DNA of 64,000 bases, from the NCBI RefSeq assembly GCF_019049285.1, contig NZ_JAGMUL010000169.1, positions 98,031-162,030 on the forward strand, read 5' to 3'. The position numbers were made by a program, and so were the translations under genes. The stretch is from Streptomyces sp. AC550_RSS872. GTDB taxonomy: Bacteria > Actinomycetota > Actinomycetes > Streptomycetales > Streptomycetaceae. Positions 57,867-64,000 of the stretch are shown here, piece after piece (the first letter of the stretch is position 1; the number at the start of each line of letters is the position of its first letter). The notes beneath the pieces are model-generated. The model had not been told where the DNA came from. It made no database searches and saw only the letters and a program-made list of their open reading frames with translations.

Positions 57867-58895
57867 ATGGCGGTACGTGCGGCAGTGGCCGGAGCGAGTG
57901 GATACGCGGGCGGGGAACTGCTGCGTCTGCTCCTGGCGCACCCCGAGGTCGAGATCGGGGCCCTGACGGGCCACTCGAACGCGGGGCAGAGGCTCGGTGC
58001 GCTCCAGCCGCACCTGCTGCCCCTCGCCGACCGCACACTCCAGGAGACGACCCCCGAGGTTCTCTCCGGACACGACGTCGTCTTCCTCGCCCTGCCCCAC
58101 GGACAGTCCGCAGCCGTCGCCGAGCAGCTCGGCCCGGACGTGCTCGTCGTCGACATGGGGGCCGACTTCCGGCTGAAGGACGCGGCCGACTGGGAGACGT
58201 TCTACGGCTCCCCGCACGCCGGCACCTGGCCGTACGGCCTCCCCGAGCTGCCGGGTGGCCGCGCCGCGCTGGAGGGGTCCAAGCGCATCGCGGTACCCGG
58301 CTGCTACCCGACCGCCGTCTCGCTCGCCCTCTTCCCGGCCTACGCCGCCGGTCTGGCCGAACCCGACGCCGTGATCGTCGCCGCGTCCGGCACCTCCGGA
58401 GCGGGCAAGGCGCTCAAGCCCCATCTGCTGGGCAGCGAGGTCATGGGCTCGATGACGCCGTACGGCGTCGGCGGCGGCCACCGGCACACGCCCGAGATGA
58501 TCCAGAACCTCAGCGGGGCGGCAGGGGAGCGGGTGTCCGTCTCCTTCACGCCGACCCTCGCCCCGATGCCCCGCGGCATCCTCGCCACGTGCAGCGCGAA
58601 CGCCCGCCCCGGCGTCACGGCGGACTCCGTGCGCGCCGCCTACGAGAAGGCCTTCGCCGACGAGCCCTTCGTCCACCTCCTCCCGGAGGGACAGTGGCCC
58701 GCCACGGCGTCCGTCTACGGTTCGAACGCCGTTCAGGTGCAGGTCGCGTACGACGCCGCCGCGAACCGCATCATCGCGATCAGCGCCATCGACAATCTGA
58801 CCAAGGGCACCGCGGGCGGTGCCGTCCAGAGCATGAACCTCGCCCTGGGTCTCGCCGAGACCACCGGACTGACGACGATCGGAGTTGCGCCGTGA
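57867..58895 (+). CDS. argC: N-acetyl-gamma-glutamyl-phosphate reductase
   Basis: A 342-residue ArgC: NADP motif GASGYAGGELLRLLLAHPEV, LALPHGQSAAV, VDMGADFRLKD, the catalytic cysteine in RIAVPGCYPTAVSLAL, and ASGTSGAGKALKPHLL. It reduces N-acetylglutamyl phosphate to the semialdehyde in arginine synthesis. ATG at 57867 is preceded by AGGAGGAGG, a very strong ribosome site. First gene of argCJBDR; the stop overlaps the argJ GTG by 4 bp. Confidence 0.97.
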   Translation: MAVRAAVAGASGYAGGELLRLLLAHPEVEIGALTGHSNAGQRLGALQPHLLPLADRTLQETTPEVLSGHDVVFLALPHGQSAAVAEQLGPDVLVVDMGADFRLKDAADWETFYGSPHAGTWPYGLPELPGGRAALEGSKRIAVPGCYPTAVSLALFPAYAAGLAEPDAVIVAASGTSGAGKALKPHLLGSEVMGSMTPYGVGGGHRHTPEMIQNLSGAAGERVSVSFTPTLAPMPRGILATCSANARPGVTADSVRAAYEKAFADEPFVHLLPEGQWPATASVYGSNAVQVQVAYDAAANRIIAISAIDNLTKGTAGGAVQSMNLALGLAETTGLTTIGVAP

Positions 58896-60043
58896 GCGTG
58901 ACGGCAGCAAAGGGATTCACGGCGGCGGGCATCGCCGCCGGAATCAAGGAGAACGGCAACCCGGACCTGGCCCTGGTGGTCAACACCGGGCCCCGCCGCG
59001 CCGCCGCCGGTGTCTTCACCTCCAACCGGGTGAAGGCCGCGCCGGTCCAGTGGTCCGAGCAGGTCCTGAAGAGCGGCCAGGTCTCCGCCGTCGTCCTCAA
59101 CTCCGGGGGCGCCAACGCCTGTACGGGCCCCAAGGGCTTCCAGGACACCCACGCCACCGCCGAGAAGGCCGCCGAGGTCCTCGGCCGCGGCGCCATCGAG
59201 ATCGCCGTCTGCTCCACCGGCCTCATCGGCGTCCTCCTCCCCATGGACAAACTGCTGCCCGGCGTCGAGACCGCCGCCGCGCAGCTCTCCGAGCACGGCG
59301 GCGAGAAGGCCGCCATCGCCATCAAGACCACCGACACCGTCCACAAGACGTCCGTCGTGACCAAGGACGGCTGGACCGTCGGCGGCATGGCCAAGGGCGC
59401 CGGCATGCTCGCCCCCGGCCTCGCCACCATGCTGGTCGTCCTCACCACCGACGCCGCCCTCGACGACGACGTCCTGGACAAGGCCCTGCGCGCCGCCACC
59501 AAGGTCACCTTCGACCGCGTCGACTCCGACGGCTGCATGTCCACCAACGACACCGTGCTGCTGCTCGCCTCCGGCGCCGCCGAAGTCACCCCGGAGTACG
59601 AGGAGTTCGCCGAAGCCGTACGGGCCGTCTGCGACGACCTCGGCCAGCAGCTCATCCGGGACGCCGAGGGCGCCAGCAAGGACATCAAGGTCGAGGTGGT
59701 CAACGCCGCGACCGAGGACGACGCCGTCGAGGTGGGCCGCTCCATCGCCCGCAACAACCTCCTCAAGTGCGCCCTCCACGGCGAGGACCCCAACTGGGGC
59801 CGCGTCCTCTCCGCGATCGGCACCACGTCCGCCGCCTTCGAGCCCGACCGGCTCAACGTCGCCATCAACGGCGTCTGGGTCTGCAAGAACGGCGGCGTCG
59901 GCGAGGACCGCGAGAAGGTCGACATGCGCTACCGCGAGGTGCACATCGTCGCCGACCTGGCCGCGGGCTCCGAGACCGCGACCATCTGGACCAACGACCT
60001 CACCGCCGACTACGTCCACGAGAACAGCGCCTACTCCTCATGA
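58892..60043 (+). CDS. argJ: Bifunctional ornithine acetyltransferase / N-acetylglutamate synthase
   Basis: A 383-residue ArgJ. VSVTAAKGFTAAGIAAGIKE at the N-terminus; the self-cleavage site is in KGAGMLAPGLATMLVV, between Ala and Thr, giving alpha and beta chains with Thr as nucleophile. NSGGANACTG, CSTGLIGVLLPMDKL and HGEDPNWGRVLSAIG are family motifs. It recycles the acetyl group from N-acetylornithine to glutamate. GTG start overlaps argC; the stop overlaps the argB ATG. Confidence 0.97.
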   Translation: MSVTAAKGFTAAGIAAGIKENGNPDLALVVNTGPRRAAAGVFTSNRVKAAPVQWSEQVLKSGQVSAVVLNSGGANACTGPKGFQDTHATAEKAAEVLGRGAIEIAVCSTGLIGVLLPMDKLLPGVETAAAQLSEHGGEKAAIAIKTTDTVHKTSVVTKDGWTVGGMAKGAGMLAPGLATMLVVLTTDAALDDDVLDKALRAATKVTFDRVDSDGCMSTNDTVLLLASGAAEVTPEYEEFAEAVRAVCDDLGQQLIRDAEGASKDIKVEVVNAATEDDAVEVGRSIARNNLLKCALHGEDPNWGRVLSAIGTTSAAFEPDRLNVAINGVWVCKNGGVGEDREKVDMRYREVHIVADLAAGSETATIWTNDLTADYVHENSAYSS

Positions 60044-60954
60044 GCAACTCACCCGCGCGCAAGCACACCGCGCTCCCCAAGGCCCAGATCCTCATCGAGG
60101 CGCTGCCCTGGCTGGTCCGGCACAACGGCAAGACCGTCGTCATCAAGTTCGGCGGCAACGCCATGATCGACGAGGAGCTGAAGGCCGCCTTCGCCCAGGA
60201 CGTCGTCTTCCTGCACCACGCCGGCCTCAAGCCGGTCGTCGTGCACGGCGGCGGCCCGCAGATCAGCGCCGCCCTCGACAAGCACGGCATCGTCAGCGAG
60301 TTCAAGGCGGGCCTCAGGGTCACCACCGAGGACGCCATGGACGTCGTACGGATGGTGCTGGCCGGACAGGTGCAGCGCGAGCTGGTCAACCTGCTCAACC
60401 AGCACGGCCCGCTGGCCGTCGGCCTGACCGGCGAGGACGCGCACACCATCACCGCCACCAAGCACCAGCCCGAGATCGACGGCGAGCTGGTCGACATCGG
60501 CCGGGTCGGCGAGATCACCTCCATCGACACGGGCGCGATCGAGGCCCTGCTGGCCGACGGCCGGATCCCGGTCGTCTCGTCGATCGCCCGTTCCGAGGAC
60601 GACGGACATGTCTACAACGTCAATGCTGATACGGCGGCTGCGGCACTCGCTGCTGCTCTGGGCGCCGAAACCCTCATGGTCCTCACGGACGTCGAGGGCC
60701 TCTACGAGGACTGGCCCCACTCCGACGAGGTGATCAGCCGCCTCACCGCTTCCCAACTGGAGAAGCTGCTGCCGGAGTTGAGCTCCGGCATGGTGCCGAA
60801 GATGGAGGGCTGTCTGCACGCCGTGCGCGGCGGCGTCACCACCGCCCGCGTCATCGACGGCCGGGTCCAGCACTCGATCCTGCTGGAGATCTTCACCGAC
60901 GAAGGCATCGGCACGATGGTCGTGCCGGACGTAGCTGAGGGGGATGCGGAATGA
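60040..60954 (+). CDS. argB: Acetylglutamate kinase
   Basis: A 304-residue amino acid kinase: VVIKFGGNAMIDEELKAAFA, VVVHGGGPQISAALDKHGI (glycine loop), GLTGEDAHTITA, YNVNADTAAAALAAALGAET and SGMVPKMEGCLHAVRGGV. The N-terminal helix (KAQILIEALPWLVRHNGKT) is the extension found in arginine-inhibited hexameric enzymes, so feedback inhibition by arginine is likely. ATG overlaps the argJ stop by 4 bp and its own stop overlaps argD. Confidence 0.97.
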   Translation: MSNSPARKHTALPKAQILIEALPWLVRHNGKTVVIKFGGNAMIDEELKAAFAQDVVFLHHAGLKPVVVHGGGPQISAALDKHGIVSEFKAGLRVTTEDAMDVVRMVLAGQVQRELVNLLNQHGPLAVGLTGEDAHTITATKHQPEIDGELVDIGRVGEITSIDTGAIEALLADGRIPVVSSIARSEDDGHVYNVNADTAAAALAAALGAETLMVLTDVEGLYEDWPHSDEVISRLTASQLEKLLPELSSGMVPKMEGCLHAVRGGVTTARVIDGRVQHSILLEIFTDEGIGTMVVPDVAEGDAE

Positions 60955-62138
60955 CCGGGAACCAGGAGTACGCCCAGCGGTGGCAGGGCTCGCTCATGAA
61001 CAACTACGGCACTCCGCGGCTCCCTCTCGTGCGTGGTGAGGGTCTCAAGGTCTGGGACGCCGACGGCAGGGAGTACCTCGACTTCGTCGGCGGCATCGCG
61101 ACCAACGCGCTCGGGCACGCCCACCCGGCGATCGTCGAGGCCGTCAGCAAGCAGATCGCGTCCCTCGGTCACATCTCCAACTTCTTCATGGCCGAGCCGA
61201 CCGTCGCCCTCGCCGAACGGCTCCTCCAGCTCTTCGGCCGGGACGGCAGGGTCTTCTTCTGCAACTCCGGCGCTGAGGCCAACGAGGCCGCCTTCAAGAT
61301 CGGCCGGCTGACCGGCCGGACCCACATCGTCGCCACCGAGGGCGGCTTCCACGGCCGCACCATGGGTGCCCTCGCGATGACCGGCCAGCCCGGCAAGCGC
61401 GAGCCGTTCCTGCCGCTGCCCGGTGACGTCACGCACGTGCCGTTCGGTGACGCGCAGGCGCTGGCCGCCGCGGTCACCGAGGAGACGGCCCTCGTGATCA
61501 TCGAGCCGATCCAGGGCGAACTCGGGGTCGTCGTGCCTCCGGCCGGCTATCTGAAGGCGGCACGGGCGATCACCGCCGCCAGCGGGGCGCTGCTCGTCCT
61601 CGACGAGGTGCAGACCGGCGTCGGCCGGACCGGGCACTGGTTCGAGTACCAGGCCCACGAGGGCGTGCTGCCCGATGTCGTCACCCTCGCCAAGCAGCTC
61701 GGCGGCGGACTGCCGCTGGGCGCGACGGTCGCCTTCGGGCGGGCCGCGGAGCTGCTCCAGCCCGGGCACCACGGGACGACCTTCGGCGGCAACCCGGTCG
61801 CGTGTGCCGCCGGGCTGGCGGTACTGGACACCATCGCGAACGACGGGTTGCTGGAGAACGTCAAGCGGCAGAGCGAGAAGTTGCGCGACGGGATCGAGGC
61901 GCTGGGCCACCCGCTGATCGGCTTTGTCCGGGGCGCGGGACTGCTCCTGGGTATCGTGCTCACCGAGCCGCACGCCGCCAAGGTGCAGCAGGCGGCTCAG
62001 GACGCCGGATTCCTGGTGAACGCGCCCGCCCCCGAGGTCGTACGGCTCATGCCGCCGCTGAACCTCGGGGACGACGAAGTGGAAGCGCTTCTTCAGGCCC
62101 TTCCCGGCATCCTGGACGTTGCCAACGGGGACGGATGA
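60951..62138 (+). CDS. argD: Acetylornithine aminotransferase
   Basis: A 395-residue class III PLP aminotransferase: NNYGTPRLPLVRGEGLKVWD, FVGGIATNALGHAHPAIVEA, FCNSGAEANEAAFKIGRLTG, GGFHGRTMGALAMTGQPGKR, LVLDEVQTGVGRTGHWFEYQ and the PLP lysine in LAKQLGGGLPLGATVA. It makes N-acetylornithine from the semialdehyde. ATG overlaps the argB stop (ATGA). Fourth gene of the operon, 19 bp before argR. Confidence 0.97.
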   Translation: MTGNQEYAQRWQGSLMNNYGTPRLPLVRGEGLKVWDADGREYLDFVGGIATNALGHAHPAIVEAVSKQIASLGHISNFFMAEPTVALAERLLQLFGRDGRVFFCNSGAEANEAAFKIGRLTGRTHIVATEGGFHGRTMGALAMTGQPGKREPFLPLPGDVTHVPFGDAQALAAAVTEETALVIIEPIQGELGVVVPPAGYLKAARAITAASGALLVLDEVQTGVGRTGHWFEYQAHEGVLPDVVTLAKQLGGGLPLGATVAFGRAAELLQPGHHGTTFGGNPVACAAGLAVLDTIANDGLLENVKRQSEKLRDGIEALGHPLIGFVRGAGLLLGIVLTEPHAAKVQQAAQDAGFLVNAPAPEVVRLMPPLNLGDDEVEALLQALPGILDVANGDG

Positions 62139-62157
62139 TCCGGGGAATGAGACGACG

Positions 62158-62703
62158 ATGAGTCAGGCGCAGGACCACGAGCACAACGGGGCCGCCGGGC
62201 CTGCCGTGCCACAGACGCGTACCGCACGCCACCGCCGGATCGTGGACATCCTCAACCGGCAGCCGGTGCGGTCGCAGAGTCAGTTGGCGAAGCTGCTGTC
62301 GGACGACGGGCTGAGCGTCACGCAGGCGACGCTCTCCCGGGATCTGGACGAGCTGAACGCGGTGAAGATCCGTAACAACGACGGTGACCTGATCTACGCG
62401 GTGCCGAGCGAGGGCGGGTTTCGTACGCCGCGCGCGCCGCTGGGGGAGTCGGCGAAGGAGGAGCGGATGCGGCGGTTGTCGCAGGAGCTGCTGATCTCCG
62501 CGGAGGCTTCGGCGAATCTCGTGGTCCTGCGGACCCCTCCCGGGGCGGCGCAGTTCCTGGCCTCGGCCATTGATCAGGCCGAGTTGCAGGACATCCTGGG
62601 GACCATTGCCGGTGACGATACGTTGCTGCTGATCAGCCGGAATCCTACGGGGGGTCAGGCGCTGGCCGATCACTTGCTGCGGTTGGCTCAGAACGGGCAC
62701 TGA
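62158..62703 (+). CDS. argR: Arginine repressor
   Basis: A 181-residue ArgR. The DNA-binding winged helix is at about residues 25-90 (RIVDILNRQPVRSQSQLAKL, LSVTQATLSRDLDELNAVKI); the hexamerisation/arginine-binding domain has LVVLRTPPGAAQFLASAIDQ and ILGTIAGDDTLLLISRNPTG. ATG at 62158 (MSQAQDHE) is chosen; an in-frame ATG at 62119 inside argD is less likely. It closes the operon it is expected to repress through a site near the argC promoter. Confidence 0.95.
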   Translation: MSQAQDHEHNGAAGPAVPQTRTARHRRIVDILNRQPVRSQSQLAKLLSDDGLSVTQATLSRDLDELNAVKIRNNDGDLIYAVPSEGGFRTPRAPLGESAKEERMRRLSQELLISAEASANLVVLRTPPGAAQFLASAIDQAELQDILGTIAGDDTLLLISRNPTGGQALADHLLRLAQNGH

Positions 62704-62731
62704 GAGGGGCGGTGGCGGTGAGTTGCCGACT

Positions 62732-62795
62732 GCCGGTTCAGTGTGGTTGGTCGCGCACACGCGGCGGAGCCGCAAATCGATACAGCCCCGCACCC
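62732..62795 (+). repeat. Dispersed intergenic repeat, family R2, copy b
   Basis: Reads gccggttcagtgtggttggt, then cgcgcacacgcggcggagcc and gcaaatcgatacagccccgc, aligning along its length with 35011-35075. The GCGGC-GGA-GCCGC dyad in the middle can form a small hairpin between the convergent argR and apbE genes. Confidence 0.75.
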
Positions 62796-62811
62796 CCCAG
62801 GGACGTCGCCC

Positions 62812-63615
62812 TCAACCCAGTCGAGATGCGAGGCCGCCTGTGCAGCGGACTTCATCCCCCGCCGTGATCAAGAGCGCCTCCACGTCCGGCAGGGACTCCA
62901 GCCACCGCAGTCCCTGCCTCGACCCCATCGCGAACGCCGCTGTCGCCCAGCAGTCCGCCCAGGTCAGGCTGGGGGCCACCACCGTCACCGCCACCAGGTC
63001 CGTCACCGCGGAGCGGCCCGTGCGGGGGTCGACGATATGGGCGCCGCGTTCTGCGGTACCGGAGGTGGCGACCGCCAGTTCGGACAGGCCGGCGGCGGAG
63101 ATCACGGCAGCCAGGCCGCCCGGGCGGAGGGGGTCGGCGACTCCCACCCGCCAGGGGCGCTGTGCGCCCGGTACGCCCAGGAGCTGGACGTCACCGCCGC
63201 CGTTGAGGCTGACGCCGCTCACGCCGGGGACGGCCGCGAGGCGGCGGGCCGCCCGTTCCACCGACCAGCCCTTGACGATGCCGGTCGGGTCGAGGCGGCC
63301 CTCGTACGACGTGCTGAACCAGCCCTCGCTGGTCCGCTCCGCCTCGGCGCCGAGCTCCAGCACCTCGGCGACCTCCGGATCGCACGCGTCGACGGTCAGC
63401 TCACCGCGGACCAGCCGCGAGACCTGGCTGTCGTCGCGGTAGGTGCTGAACACCTCGTCGACCCGGTGCAGTCCGGCGACCGCCTCGTCCAGCGCCGACT
63501 GCACGGCACCGGGGTCCCCGCCGCGGACGTCGAAGGAGAAGACCGTCCCCATGACCTCCTCCGCATGACGCACCGCGGCGGGAGCTTCTGTCGGTTCCAC
63601 CACCGTGTCAGCCAC
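62812..63615 (-). CDS. apbE: FAD:protein FMN transferase
   Basis: A 267-residue ApbE. MGTVFSFDVRGGDPGAVQSA at the N-terminus, FSTYRDDSQVSRL, FSTSYEGRLDPTGIVKGWSV, SLNGGGDVQLLG, AVATSGTAERGAHIVDPRTG and VVAPSLTWADCWATAAFAMG are family motifs, with metal-binding Asp/Thr residues in the last two. It transfers FMN from FAD onto a threonine of FMN-binding domains. No lipobox or signal is visible, so this form appears cytoplasmic. The GTG start overlaps the stop of the upstream FMN-binding protein gene by 8 bp, consistent with enzyme and substrate being co-translated. Confidence 0.92.
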   Translation of the reverse strand: MADTVVEPTEAPAAVRHAEEVMGTVFSFDVRGGDPGAVQSALDEAVAGLHRVDEVFSTYRDDSQVSRLVRGELTVDACDPEVAEVLELGAEAERTSEGWFSTSYEGRLDPTGIVKGWSVERAARRLAAVPGVSGVSLNGGGDVQLLGVPGAQRPWRVGVADPLRPGGLAAVISAAGLSELAVATSGTAERGAHIVDPRTGRSAVTDLVAVTVVAPSLTWADCWATAAFAMGSRQGLRWLESLPDVEALLITAGDEVRCTGGLASRLG

Positions 63616-64000
63616 CGGCCTGGTCCAGTGCCGACTGGAGGGATTCCTTGTAGCCGGCGCTGGTGTAGGTGGCTCCGGAGACGGCGTCGATGTCGGCGGT
63701 GCCTGCTGCGACGGCGGCTTGGTTGAGCTTGGGTACGGCGTTGGCGGTGATCTGGTCGCTCTGGCCGCCCTTGGGTGCCTGGACCGTCCCGGCCTTGGTG
63801 ATCTTGCCGCCGTTGACGGTGATGCGGACCTGGACCGCGCCGTACTGCGTCTGGACGGCGTCGCCGGTGACCGTGGCGGCCTGGGCGGCGCCGGAGCCCT
63901 GGGACGAACCGGCGCTCGCCTGTGCCTTGTCGAGGGCGGACTGGAGGGATTCCTTGTAGCCGGCGCTGGTGTAGGTGGCTCCGGAGACGGCGTCGATGTC
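63608..64000 (-). CDS. FMN-binding domain protein, C-terminal part (5' end outside window)
   Basis: 131 codons to the right edge. Two copies of DIDAVSGATYTSAGYKESLQ occur, the ends of two tandem FMN_bind domains 102 residues apart; between them lies one full domain (VQVRITVNGGKITKAGTVQA, ITANAVPKLNQAAVAAGTAD). The threonine in SGATYTS is the predicted covalent FMN site for ApbE, whose gene follows immediately. The linker (ASAGSSQGSGAAQAATV) is flexible. It is probably a secreted or membrane-bound redox protein; the N-terminus is not in the window. Confidence 0.88.
   Translation of the reverse strand, partial: DIDAVSGATYTSAGYKESLQSALDKAQASAGSSQGSGAAQAATVTGDAVQTQYGAVQVRITVNGGKITKAGTVQAPKGGQSDQITANAVPKLNQAAVAAGTADIDAVSGATYTSAGYKESLQSALDQAGG
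63634..64000. repeat. Near-identical 306-bp-spaced repeat inside the FMN-binding protein gene
   Basis: The ~60 bp from 63634 (actggagggattccttgtag, then ccggcgctggtgtaggtggc) recurs without visible change from 63940 to the window edge, an offset of exactly 306 bp or 102 codons. It reflects a recent domain duplication or gene conversion between the two FMN-binding domains. Confidence 0.9.

Overview
The window is high-GC actinobacterial chromosome, almost certainly Streptomyces. The evidence is strong GC3 bias (which makes long shadow frames on the opposite strand), frequent GTG starts, GTGA/ATGA stop-start overlaps, twin-arginine and proline-rich secreted proteins, rare TTA codons, and a core gene order (ethanolamine-type glnA4 cluster, infC-rpmI-rplT, TrmH methyltransferase, sensor kinase, pheS-pheT, then argCJBDR) that I recall from the S. 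coelicolor core chromosome. No tRNA, rRNA, CRISPR array, intact insertion sequence or integrase was seen.

Layout, left part. 1-3.2 kb: the end of a cupin regulator, a cobalamin-type periplasmic receptor, and a TDT-family exporter divergent from a LysR regulator. 3.2-3.6 kb: a non-coding array of 85-bp tandem repeats between two hairpins. 3.6-10.4 kb: a gamma-glutamylated amine (probably ethanolamine) catabolic cluster made of amidohydrolase, permease, FadR-type regulator, glutamine-synthetase-like ligase, aldehyde dehydrogenase and short-chain dehydrogenase. 10.4-18.1 kb: DUF2510 protein, PLP aldolase/racemase-like protein, a proline-rich membrane protein coupled to a mycosin-like protease, a class A beta-lactamase-like protein, SseB and DUF1844 proteins.

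Middle. 18.2-20 kb: infC-rpmI-rplT, with a long structured leader ending in an intrinsic terminator and a likely ATC start for infC. 20-26 kb: rRNA methyltransferase, a PAS sensor kinase carrying a TTA codon, pheS and pheT. 26-39.5 kb: a SpoIIE-type phosphatase flanked by inverted repeat copies, an NsdA-like regulator with a Nudix partner (TTA codon), 3-hydroxybutyryl-CoA dehydrogenase, a Tat-exported GHL10-type hydrolase, a DMT exporter divergent from a MocR regulator with overlapping start codons, GNAT and pseudo-phosphatase genes, and a secreted GH51 arabinofuranosidase.

39.5-57.8 kb is a dormancy/hypoxia-type island. It holds a DevR-like response regulator, a DevS-like GAF kinase, three universal stress proteins, a CBS-BON protein, a cNMP-domain protein, D-lactate dehydrogenase, zinc alcohol dehydrogenase, phosphoketolase, pyruvate phosphate dikinase and a flavodoxin. 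Remnants of Acg nitroreductase, SulP/STAS, PPOX-USP and GAPDH genes lie among them. Seven copies of a palindrome close to NGGGCCG-NN-CGGCCCN lie in six of its control regions. I propose this as the DevR-type operator of the island, which looks like a stress-induced, partly eroded, fermentation-like carbon and redox module.

57.8-64 kb: argC-argJ-argB-argD-argR in one overlapping operon with a good promoter, then ApbE and a tandem-domain FMN-binding protein that is probably the ApbE substrate. Two families of short dispersed intergenic repeats recur through the window.
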